This document shows, piece after piece, positions 1-5,552 of a DNA stretch of 7,642 nt. The notes under the pieces are model-generated. The model was not told the DNA's origin, searched no databases, and saw only the letters and a list, made by a program, of their open reading frames with translations. Origin of the DNA: Sedimentibacter sp. (lineage in GTDB: Bacteria > Bacillota > Clostridia > Tissierellales > Sedimentibacteraceae); the NCBI GenBank assembly GCA_029256005.1, contig JAQSYS010000073.1, positions 1 through 7,642 of the forward strand, written 5' to 3'. A program made the translations under genes and the position numbers. Each line of letters starts with the position of its first letter. Within the stretch, counting starts at the first letter, position 1.

Positions 1-1
1 T

Positions 2-514
2 GATGTTGTAAAAAGTTTAAGAAAAATAACTGAACTTACTTTTGATGTGCATCTGATGATTGAAAATCCTGATAAATATATAGAGGATTTCTATAATGCA
101 GGAGCAGACATAATAACAGTTCATCAGGAATCATGCATTCACTTACACAGGACTATACAAAAAATAAAGTCATTTGGCCTTAAAGCAGGCGTTTCTATAA
201 ATCCAGCTACACCAGTTTCTTTATTAAAGGATATAATAAGAGACGTGGATATGGTTTTAATTATGAGCGTCAATCCGGGTTTTGGAGGACAAAGTTTAAT
301 AAAAAATGTAAAATATAAATTTGAAGAATTAAATCAAATGATAAAAGATTTTAATTTAAACATTGATATTGAAATAGATGGCGGTGTAACAGCTGATAAC
401 CTAGAGGAGGTTCTTAACTGGGGCGCAAATGTAATTGTTGCCGGTTCGGCAATTTACAAAGCAAAGGATGTAGTTGTTGAAACTAAGAAGTTTAAACAAA
501 TTATGGAGAAATAG
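2..514 (+). CDS. rpe: Ribulose-phosphate 3-epimerase, 5' end missing
   Basis: Cytoplasmic enzyme that interconverts ribulose 5-phosphate and xylulose 5-phosphate in the pentose phosphate pathway. The frame is open from base 2, with 170 residues visible against about 215-220 for the family, so roughly the first 45-50 residues lie upstream. A GTG at 47 is an internal valine, not the start. Visible family marks are DVHLMIENP (the His, codon 50-52, is a metal ligand of the family), MSVNPGFGGQ (phosphate-binding loop, from about 266), and EIDGGV with the catalytic/metal Asp at 377-379, followed by AGSAIY near the C terminus. The N-terminal metal-binding His and Asp of the family would be in the missing part. 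The stop abuts the thiN start, so the two are probably translationally coupled. In related genomes rsgA usually lies just upstream, but this cannot be seen here. Confidence 0.96.
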   Translation, partial: DVVKSLRKITELTFDVHLMIENPDKYIEDFYNAGADIITVHQESCIHLHRTIQKIKSFGLKAGVSINPATPVSLLKDIIRDVDMVLIMSVNPGFGGQSLIKNVKYKFEELNQMIKDFNLNIDIEIDGGVTADNLEEVLNWGANVIVAGSAIYKAKDVVVETKKFKQIMEK

Positions 515-1150
515 ATGGCAGCTTTAATAATAGGCAACGGAAACGACATAGAAAAAAAATATATAGAAAACATTAATGTTGAGTATGTTATATGTGCTGA
601 TGGTGGGTTGGAAAAGGCTGAAAAACTTAAACTTAGCCCCGACTTGATACTAGGTGACTTTGATTCAGTAAATTCTTCTGTTTTAGATTATTATAAAAAA
701 TTAAACATTGAAACTGTTACATTTCCACCTGAAAAGGATTATACAGACATGGAACTTGCTGTTGAAAATGCCGTTAAGAAGGGTTATAAGGATATAGTGT
801 TGACTGGAGCATCAGGAAGCAGACTTGATCATACCCTTGCTAATATTCAGCTTCTTGAGAAATATCACTGTCAGGGAATTAATTTACAGATGATTGACAA
901 TAATAATTACATAAGTATAATATCAGATAATGCAGATATTAAAATTAAATATAAAAAGGATCATTTTGTTTCATTGGTGCCAGTTACCGAAAAATTAGAG
1001 GGACTTACATTGGAAGGATTCAAATATCCTCTTGACAATGTACAAGTGCAAAGAGGAACTGCTTTTTTAATTAGCAATGAGATTATACAGGGCGAAGGCA
1101 GAATTCTATTAAAGAAAGGAACTGCATTAGTCTTTGTTTCTAAAGATTAA
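515..1150 (+). CDS. thiN: Thiamine pyrophosphokinase
   Basis: Transfers pyrophosphate from ATP to thiamine, giving the cofactor thiamine diphosphate in the cytoplasm. The 211-residue length is normal for the bacterial ThiN/YloS family. Family motifs are visible in order: CADGG (27-31), PDLILGDFDS (42-51, acidic and probably Mg/ATP-binding), EKDYTDME (73-80), and GASGSRLDHTL (98-108). A smaller C-terminal beta domain contains SLVPVT (153-158) and a terminal SNEI...G block (187-204), where the family binds thiamine. The ATG starts on the base after the rpe TAG stop. GGAGAA at 505-510, inside the rpe end, serves as ribosome binding site. The gene pair rpe-thiN is a standard Firmicute arrangement. 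No thiamine riboswitch is visible, which fits co-transcription with rpe. Confidence 0.96.
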   Translation: MAALIIGNGNDIEKKYIENINVEYVICADGGLEKAEKLKLSPDLILGDFDSVNSSVLDYYKKLNIETVTFPPEKDYTDMELAVENAVKKGYKDIVLTGASGSRLDHTLANIQLLEKYHCQGINLQMIDNNNYISIISDNADIKIKYKKDHFVSLVPVTEKLEGLTLEGFKYPLDNVQVQRGTAFLISNEIIQGEGRILLKKGTALVFVSKD

Positions 1151-1166
1151 CACATTAGGAGGATTC

Positions 1167-2555
1167 ATGAAAGCAATTGATATGAGAGATTTGTTTAAAT
1201 CTCCGGAAAAGTACGGTGACAACATTGTGGTTGTTGAAGGCTGGATAAAAACCATCAGAGATTCAAAAAATTTCGGGTTTATAGAATTAAATGACGGAAC
1301 CTATATGAGAAATGTCCAGGTAGTATTTGAAAATAATTTAGAAAATTTTGAAGAGGTAAAGAAATATTCAACCGGTAGTGCTATAACAGTTACAGGAAAA
1401 TTATTATTGACTCCTGAAGCAAAACAACCATTTGAAATTAAAGCAACAGAAATAAGAATGGAAGCAGAATCAGATTCAAGCTATCCTCTCCAAAAAAAGA
1501 GACATTCACTTGAATATCTACGAACAATTGCTCATTTAAGACCAAGAACAAACACATTTTCAGCAGTATTTAGAGTAAGATCATTGGCAGCATTTGCAAT
1601 ACATAAATTTTTTAATGAAAGAGGTTTCGTATACGCACATCCACCAATCATAACAGCAAGTGATGCTGAGGGTGCAGGCGAAATGTTTAGAGTAACAGCT
1701 TTAGACTTAGACAATATTGAAAAGGTAGATGGACATACAGATTATTCGCAAGACTTTTTCGGAAAATCTGCTAATTTGACAGTAAGCGGACAGTTAGAAG
1801 CTGAAATATTTGCTCTTGCATTTAAAAATGTTTATACATTCGGCCCAACATTCAGAGCTGAAAATTCCAATACTACAAGGCATGCTGCAGAATTTTGGAT
1901 GATTGAGCCTGAAATTGCATTTGCGGACTTGACAGACAACATGCAGCTAGCTGAAGATATGGTTAAGTATGTTATTTCTTACGTAATGGAAAATGCAAAG
2001 GAAGAAATTGAATTTTTCAATTCTTTTGTTGAAAAAGGACTTGTTGAAAAGCTGAACAATGTTGTAAACTCTGAATTCGGAAGAATTGATTACACAGATG
2101 CAATAGAAATATTAAAGAAAAATAATGATAACTTTGATTATCCTGTTCAGTGGGGAACAGACATTCAAACAGAGCATGAAAGATATTTATCAGAAAAAAT
2201 ATTTGGAAAACCTGTATTTGTCGTAAATTATCCAAAGGATATCAAAGCATTTTACATGCGCATGAATGAAGATAACAATACAGTTGCAGCCATGGATCTT
2301 CTTGTCCCTGGTATAGGCGAGCTTATAGGCGGAAGCCAGAGAGAAGAAAGACTTGAAATGCTAGAAAAGCGTATGGATGAAATGGGAGTTGCAAAGGAAG
2401 AAATGTGGTGGTATCTTGAGCTTAGAAAATATGGCGGAGTTAAACACTCAGGTTATGGACTTGGCTTTGAAAGACTTATCATGTATTTGACAGGCATGGG
2501 TAACATAAGAGACGTCATTCCGTTCCCAAGAACTCCAAAAAATGCAGAATTCTAG
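1167..2555 (+). CDS. asnS: Asparaginyl-tRNA synthetase
   Basis: Class II aminoacyl-tRNA synthetase that charges tRNA-Asn with asparagine. At 462 residues it is close to the E. coli AsnRS length. Residues 1-100 form an N-terminal anticodon-binding OB fold (VVVEGWIKTIRDSKNFGFIEL at 21-41). The catalytic core follows: a motif 1 region around 140-163 (FFNERGF...HPPIIT), motif 2 with FRAENSNTTRH and EFWMIEPE (229-249), and motif 3 GLGFERLIMYLTG (431-443). The HPPIIT and GQLEAE (208-213) segments, and the insertion with FFGKSANLTVSGQ, are typical of AsnRS rather than AspRS. I chose the ATG at 1167 because AGGAGG at 1157-1162 sits 4 bases upstream. A TTG at 1134 would overlap thiN and add 11 non-family residues. 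The gene starts 16 bases after thiN, so it is probably the last gene of the rpe-thiN-asnS operon. No T-box leader is present. Confidence 0.97.
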   Translation: MKAIDMRDLFKSPEKYGDNIVVVEGWIKTIRDSKNFGFIELNDGTYMRNVQVVFENNLENFEEVKKYSTGSAITVTGKLLLTPEAKQPFEIKATEIRMEAESDSSYPLQKKRHSLEYLRTIAHLRPRTNTFSAVFRVRSLAAFAIHKFFNERGFVYAHPPIITASDAEGAGEMFRVTALDLDNIEKVDGHTDYSQDFFGKSANLTVSGQLEAEIFALAFKNVYTFGPTFRAENSNTTRHAAEFWMIEPEIAFADLTDNMQLAEDMVKYVISYVMENAKEEIEFFNSFVEKGLVEKLNNVVNSEFGRIDYTDAIEILKKNNDNFDYPVQWGTDIQTEHERYLSEKIFGKPVFVVNYPKDIKAFYMRMNEDNNTVAAMDLLVPGIGELIGGSQREERLEMLEKRMDEMGVAKEEMWWYLELRKYGGVKHSGYGLGFERLIMYLTGMGNIRDVIPFPRTPKNAEF

Positions 2556-2587
2556 AACTACTGCTAAACAATAGCTGAATGATTGTT

Positions 2588-2627
2588 AAAAGATACACTG
2601 AATTTAAAAATTCAGTGTATCTTTTTT
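2588..2627 (+). terminator. Intrinsic terminator after asnS
   Basis: An 18-base arm at 2588-2605 (AAAAGATACACTGAATTT) is the exact reverse complement of 2608-2625. In practice the innermost A-T pairs open to form the loop. The right arm runs into TTTTTT (2622-2627). It lies 32 bases after the asnS stop and would end the rpe-thiN-asnS transcript. The A-run on the left arm gives it some potential on the minus strand too. Confidence 0.93.
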
Positions 2628-2658
2628 AATATGGATGAATAGAATGTATTAAGGTATG

Positions 2659-2686
2659 TTCGAAAATTAGAAATCGAAATTACAAT
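2659..2686 (+). promoter_or_regulatory. Weak candidate promoter for the small membrane protein gene
   Basis: TACAAT at 2681-2686 is one mismatch from the TATAAT consensus. TTCGAA at 2659-2664, 16 bases upstream, is a poor -35 match. Transcription would start near 2693, giving a leader of only about 23 bases that still contains the G7 tract. A promoter is expected somewhere here because a strong terminator lies just upstream, but this one is only a guess. An alternative sigma factor could recognise something else in 2630-2700. Confidence 0.3.
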
Positions 2687-2703
2687 TGTTCAGCAATCGT
2701 TCT

Positions 2704-2710
2704 GGGGGGG
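2704..2710 (+). promoter_or_regulatory. Homopolymeric G7 ribosome binding site
   Basis: Seven consecutive G lie 5 bases upstream of the ATG at 2716, where the other genes have GGAGG-like sites. A G run can pair with the CCUCC anti-Shine-Dalgarno through one G-U wobble, so it can work as a ribosome binding site. It supports 2716 as the start. A run of seven G is conspicuous in this AT-rich DNA and is a possible slippage site. Confidence 0.7.
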
Positions 2711-2715
2711 TATTT

Positions 2716-2907
2716 ATGAATTATTTTAAACATAGAAAGAAATGCAATCCTTGTGGTCCTAAAATAAAATTCACTGAAATACTTGGTATTATGATAGCAG
2801 TTATAGGAGCTATTATTATAGTGCAGATTCTTCCAATAAAAATATGGATGTTCGTCTTAGGAATCCTTCTTGTTATATTAGGAAGCACTCTTTTCAGATT
2901 ACTTTGA
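2716..2907 (+). CDS. Small two-helix membrane protein with N-terminal CxxC
   Basis: I do not recognise a named family for this 63-residue protein. It starts with a short basic segment (HRKK at 6-9) containing CNPCGPK (Cys10 and Cys13). Two hydrophobic segments follow, about 21-40 and 42-60, joined by a very short PIK turn at 40-42. This predicts a membrane hairpin with both ends, and the Cys pair, in the cytoplasm. The start at 2716 is supported by the G7 tract. A TTG at 2686 in the same frame has no ribosome binding site. It is flanked by terminators (2588-2627 and 2906-2952), so it is probably transcribed alone. In Bacillus the tiny sporulation gene spoVM occupies the equivalent position between thiN and rpmB, but this protein does not resemble SpoVM. 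Function is unknown. The coding call is good because of the clean membrane topology and because a terminator hairpin begins at its stop codon. Confidence 0.82.
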   Translation: MNYFKHRKKCNPCGPKIKFTEILGIMIAVIGAIIIVQILPIKIWMFVLGILLVILGSTLFRLL

Positions 2908-2952
2908 CATAAAAAAACTGACTTGCAGTTCAAGTCAGGATTTTTTTATGTC
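2906..2952 (+). terminator. Long symmetrical terminator, probably bidirectional
   Basis: The left arm 2906-2925 starts inside the TGA stop of the small membrane protein gene. It pairs with 2931-2952 except for a two-base bulge (GA, 2939-2940), with loop CAGTT at 2926-2930. The core is CTGACTTG/CAAGTCAG, flanked by A7 (2911-2917) on the left and T7 (2941-2947) on the right. It can therefore stop transcription on both strands, which suits its place between two convergent genes. Confidence 0.9.
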
Positions 2953-2964
2953 TTTAAAAAATAT

Positions 2965-2993
2965 AAAAAAAAATAATGGCAAAGCCATTATTT
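2965..2993 (-). terminator. Intrinsic terminator of rpmB
   Basis: The perfect 10-base arms AAATAATGGC (2971-2980) and GCCATTATTT (2984-2993) enclose a 3-base loop. On the minus strand the hairpin is followed by a T run (complement of the A run 2965-2973). It lies just past the rpmB stop at 3003. Minus-strand transcripts that read through would then meet the second hairpin at 2906-2952. Confidence 0.9.
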
Positions 2994-3002
2994 ATTATTG
3001 CC

Positions 3003-3194
3003 TTATACGGCACGTTGTACTTTATTTGATCTTAAACATCTTGTACAAACAAATCTTCTTGCAGAAGCTCCATTTTCAACAACAGTAACTCTTCTTACGT
3101 TTGGTTTCCATGTTCTTCTATTTTTTCTATCAGAGTGTGATATACTGTTTCCTGATATAGTTCCCTTTCCACATACTTCACAAAACTTAGCCAT
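3003..3194 (-). CDS. rpmB: Large-subunit ribosomal protein L28 (bL28), zinc-binding form
   Basis: Structural component of the 50S subunit. The protein has 63 residues, beginning MAKFCEVCGKG and continuing with RTWKPNVRRV (27-36), both diagnostic for bL28. Two CxxC pairs (Cys5/Cys8 and Cys50/Cys53) make this the zinc-ribbon C+ form. I chose the ATG at 3194 because the complement of 3200-3207 gives GGGAGGTG, a near-perfect ribosome binding site with correct spacing. An in-frame ATG at 3209 would put that site inside the gene. It is the only minus-strand gene in the window, converging with the small membrane protein gene and diverging from the Asp23-family gene. As I recall, rpmB is also inverted at this locus in Bacillus, so this is probably ancestral. 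Confidence 0.98.
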   Translation of the reverse strand: MAKFCEVCGKGTISGNSISHSDRKNRRTWKPNVRRVTVVENGASARRFVCTRCLRSNKVQRAV

Positions 3195-3279
3195 GTTTAC
3201 ACCTCCCATTTATTTAAAACATTACGTTTTTAATTTTCGATTTGTATAAGCTGAATCTGCTCATCAATTTAACTTAGTA

Positions 3280-3308
3280 ATTTTACCATTAAAATTTAAA
3301 TATTGCAA
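3280..3308 (-). promoter_or_regulatory. Candidate promoter of rpmB
   Basis: On the minus strand TTGCAA (complement of 3303-3308) and TAAAAT (complement of 3280-3285) are separated by exactly 17 bases, a sigma-A-like arrangement with 4/6 and 5/6 consensus matches. Transcription would start near 3273 and give a leader of about 80 bases before the rpmB ATG. In DNA this AT-rich, other pairs are possible, for example TATACA nearer the gene, but none has as good spacing. Confidence 0.55.
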
Positions 3309-3372
3309 TATTAATTTTTAATTAGTATAATAAAAAATACAAAGGCTGACGAACAGTTGGTTGATATTTTAT

Positions 3373-3401
3373 TTGTAAATTTTAGACAAAAAGGTTATAA
3401 T
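3373..3401 (+). promoter_or_regulatory. Sigma-A-type promoter of the Asp23-family/fakA operon
   Basis: TTGTAA at 3373-3378 and a perfect TATAAT at 3396-3401 are separated by 17 bases. Transcription would begin near 3408, leaving a leader of about 44 bases with AGGAGG at 3441-3446, 5 bases before the ATG at 3452. This is the best promoter in the window. It would drive the Asp23-family gene and fakA together. Confidence 0.75.
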
Positions 3402-3451
3402 AATCTTGACTTTAAAATAATATTTAAGAAATTAAAATATAGGAGGAGTAT

Positions 3452-3808
3452 ATGTCAGTTAATATTTCAAATGAAAACGGTAATGTAACTATAGATGATC
3501 AAGTATTTGCAACATTAGCAGGGTTAGCTGCAATGGAATGCTACGGCGTTGTAGGAATGGCTTCAAGGAATGCAACCCAAGGAATATTTGAGCTTCTAAA
3601 AAGAGAACAGCTTACAAAAGGCATTAAAGTTACAACGATTGATGAAAAAATTAATATAGACTTATATATAGTATTGCAATACGGCGTGAAAATATCTGTT
3701 GTAGCAGATAACATTATTTCAAGGATTAAATACAGCGTAGAAACTTTTTCCGGTGTAAACGTAGAGAATGTGAATATTTTTGTACAAGGTGTCAGAGTAC
3801 AAAAATAA
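3452..3808 (+). CDS. yloU: Asp23/Gls24-family protein (YloU type)
   Basis: This 118-residue protein belongs to the Asp23/Gls24 (DUF322) family by its layout: a short N-terminal strand (NGNVTIDDQVFATLAGLAA, 10-28), the YGVVGMA turn (31-37), a central IDLYIVLQYG strand (69-78), and a C-terminal NIFVQGVRV strand (108-116). It has no signal peptide or membrane segment, so it is cytoplasmic. Larger family members (Asp23, Gls24) are linked to envelope or alkaline stress, while the exact role of the short YloU type is not settled. It begins with AGGAGG 5 bases upstream. It ends 12 bases before fakA, the pairing seen across Firmicutes, which suggests a link to fatty acid or membrane physiology. That link is inference from gene order. 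Confidence 0.94.
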   Translation: MSVNISNENGNVTIDDQVFATLAGLAAMECYGVVGMASRNATQGIFELLKREQLTKGIKVTTIDEKINIDLYIVLQYGVKISVVADNIISRIKYSVETFSGVNVENVNIFVQGVRVQK

Positions 3809-3820
3809 TAGGAGGCTAAA

Positions 3821-5440
3821 ATGATAGTTAAGTATATAGATAATGTTACATTTAAAAAAATGCTTTTAGGTGCCGCTGTGAACTTGGAAAACAATAAGGC
3901 TATAGTGGACTCCCTAAATGTATTTCCTGTTCCTGACGGAGACACCGGTACTAATATGAACCTTACTGTTCAGTCAGCAATGAAGGAAATCAACAACCTT
4001 CAAGAAAGCACAATATCTCAGATAGCTGATGCTGCTGCAAATGGTTCTCTCATGGGAGCAAGAGGAAACTCTGGTGTAATATTATCACAATTGTTTAGAG
4101 GTATGGCAAAAGGCCTCAAAGGTGCAGTTAAAATTGACTGCAAGTTAATAGCGGAATCATTTAAATCAGCCTCTGATACAGCATATAAGGCAGTAATGAG
4201 ACCAGTTGAAGGAACAATTCTCACAGTAGCGAGAGAAACAGCAGAAAAAGCTATGTCTACATATACAGAATATGAGGATACGGTTGTATTCCTTGAAAGT
4301 ATGATAGAACAAGCAAAAGATACATTAAGACGTACACCTGAAATGCTTAAGGTTCTTAAACAAGCTGATGTAGTAGATGCCGGTGGTAAGGGTCTTGTAT
4401 TCCTTTTAGAAGGAGCTCTGGCAGTATTAAAGGGCGTTGAAATAAAACAGGAAAAGGTAGAACTACAGGTAATTGAAACTGAAAAGGAACTTGCGGGATT
4501 TTCTTCAGAAGATGAGATAGTGTTTACCTACTGTACAGAATTTTTTATTAAAAACCCTACAAAAAGCGCAGATGAATTTTTAAGTAAAATTTACGACAAG
4601 GGTGATTCAATAGTGTGTGTAGGTGATGAAAAATTGATTAAGACACACATACATACAAATAATCCAGGTCAGATTTTGGCAATTGCCGTTAAATTCGGAG
4701 AGCTTTATAAAATTAAAATTGACAATATGAAAGAACAGTTTAGAGAAAGATTTAAAAATTCAAATAAAAAGAATCAAGAAAAGAAGAAATATGGTTTTGT
4801 GTCAATTGGAATGGGAGACGGAATTCAAAAGGTATTTACTGATTTGAATGTTGATGTTTTTGTATCAGGCGGACAGACAATGAATCCAAGTACAGAAGAT
4901 ATTTTAGAAGCTGCAAAGGATATAAATGCAGATCATATAATAATCCTTCCAAACAACAGCAATATAATTCTAGCCGCAACTCAAGCTAAGGAAATTTCAG
5001 ATAGAGACCTTCATGTGATACCAAGCAAAAGTATACCGCAGGGTATTACAGCTATGCTGGCATTTAAAGAAGATCAAAATGTAGAAGATAATGTAAAAGC
5101 AATGACAGATGCCGTTAAAGAAGTTAAAACAGGCCAGGTAACATATGCTGTCAGAGATACTGTATTTAATGATATGGAAATTAAAAAGGACGAAATTATC
5201 GCATTAAGTGAAGGTAAAATAATCACACATGGAGATAATCCTGAAGAGCAGACATTAGAGCTTATAAAGCAAATGGTTGATGAAGACAGCTTCCTCATTA
5301 CATTGTTTTATGGAGATAAAGTTGAAAAAAAGATTGCTGAAGAATTAAAAACAAAAGTAGAACAGCTAGCAGAAGACTGTGATGTAGAAATAATCTATGG
5401 TGGACAGCCGCTATATTATTATATAATTTCAGTAGAATAA
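3821..5440 (+). CDS. fakA: Fatty acid kinase, ATP-binding subunit (DAK2/YloV family)
   Basis: The kinase subunit FakA phosphorylates fatty acids held by a separate DegV-type carrier, FakB, so that exogenous acyl chains can enter phospholipid synthesis. No fakB gene lies in this window. The protein has 539 residues, the usual FakA/YloV size. The N-terminal DAK2 (DhaL-like) domain, about 1-205, shows NVFPVPDGDTGTNMNLT (33-49, with Asp39 and Asp41 for Mg/ATP), GARGNSGVILSQLFRG (79-94), PVEGTI (128-133) and ADVVDAGGKGL (182-192). The middle domain has YCTEFFI (237-243) and THIHTNNPG (275-283). Their Cys238, His276 and His278 match the pattern I recall for the S. aureus FakA zinc site. A lysine-rich linker (about 312-323) leads to the C-terminal domain, which contains SGGQTMNPSTED (349-360) and IILPNNSNI (374-382). 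AGGAGG at 3810-3815 supports the start. It is probably co-transcribed with the Asp23-family gene. Confidence 0.96.
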   Translation: MIVKYIDNVTFKKMLLGAAVNLENNKAIVDSLNVFPVPDGDTGTNMNLTVQSAMKEINNLQESTISQIADAAANGSLMGARGNSGVILSQLFRGMAKGLKGAVKIDCKLIAESFKSASDTAYKAVMRPVEGTILTVARETAEKAMSTYTEYEDTVVFLESMIEQAKDTLRRTPEMLKVLKQADVVDAGGKGLVFLLEGALAVLKGVEIKQEKVELQVIETEKELAGFSSEDEIVFTYCTEFFIKNPTKSADEFLSKIYDKGDSIVCVGDEKLIKTHIHTNNPGQILAIAVKFGELYKIKIDNMKEQFRERFKNSNKKNQEKKKYGFVSIGMGDGIQKVFTDLNVDVFVSGGQTMNPSTEDILEAAKDINADHIIILPNNSNIILAATQAKEISDRDLHVIPSKSIPQGITAMLAFKEDQNVEDNVKAMTDAVKEVKTGQVTYAVRDTVFNDMEIKKDEIIALSEGKIITHGDNPEEQTLELIKQMVDEDSFLITLFYGDKVEKKIAEELKTKVEQLAEDCDVEIIYGGQPLYYYIISVE

Positions 5441-5460
5441 ATAGCAAATAAGTAATAAAT

Positions 5461-5488
5461 ATTGAACAATTAACAATGAACAATTAGG
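5461..5488 (+). repeat. Degenerate heptad tandem repeat
   Basis: Four consecutive 7-base units read ATTGAAC, AATTAAC, AATGAAC and AATTAGG, consensus AATTAAC. The preceding 5454-5460 (AATAAAT) may be a worn fifth unit. The run lies in the gap between fakA and recG and ends two bases before the hairpin at 5490. From memory, similar AATTAAC/AATGAAC runs recur between genes in clostridial genomes, but I cannot verify that here. Confidence 0.75.
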
Positions 5489-5489
5489 A

Positions 5490-5521
5490 TAGAATTTGTG
5501 CAATGCACAAATTCTACTTTT
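5490..5521 (+). terminator. Perfect hairpin after fakA, possible terminator
   Basis: TAGAATTTGTGC (5490-5501) and GCACAAATTCTA (5505-5516) form a perfect 12-bp stem with a 3-base AAT loop. The downstream run is short (CTTTT, 5517-5521, then AATTTAATT), so termination would be weaker than at the other sites. The perfect symmetry and the adjoining heptad run suggest it may be part of a dispersed repeat instead of, or as well as, a terminator. Confidence 0.6.
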
Positions 5522-5552
5522 AATTTAATTACATTTAAAATGTGGGTGGATT

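Noticed and set aside
1134..1166. TTG start that would extend asnS by 11 codons into thiN
   Set aside because: The added residues are not family-like, and AGGAGG at 1157-1162 points clearly to the ATG at 1167.
2686..2715. TTG start that would extend the small membrane protein by 10 residues
   Set aside because: It has no ribosome binding site, and the extension would translate through the G7 tract, which is better explained as the ribosome binding site for 2716.
2556..2715. A spoVM-like mini-gene in the gap between asnS and the small gene
   Set aside because: SpoVM occurs near this position in Bacillus, but no frame here or in 3210-3451 gives a short amphipathic SpoVM-like peptide with a ribosome binding site.
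3195..3209. Upstream ATG at 3209 for rpmB
   Set aside because: It would place the GGGAGGTG ribosome binding site inside the gene, and L28 proteins begin MAKxCxxCG.
2998..3249. Plus-strand open frame of 83 codons across rpmB
   Set aside because: It is antisense to the clear L28 gene, has no ribosome binding site and shows no family features.
3406..3434. TTGACT as a second -35 element for the Asp23-family gene
   Set aside because: The bases 17 downstream (AAATTA) are not a -10 element, and transcription would begin in or after the ribosome binding site.
3541..3945. Minus-strand open frame of 134 codons across the Asp23-family gene and the start of fakA
   Set aside because: It is a shadow of two well-supported genes, with no ribosome binding site and no recognisable domain.
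5536..5541. TAAAAT as a -10 element for recG
   Set aside because: No -35 element is found at a suitable distance, and the start point would fall in the ribosome binding site. Readthrough from fakA or a promoter not recognised here is as likely.
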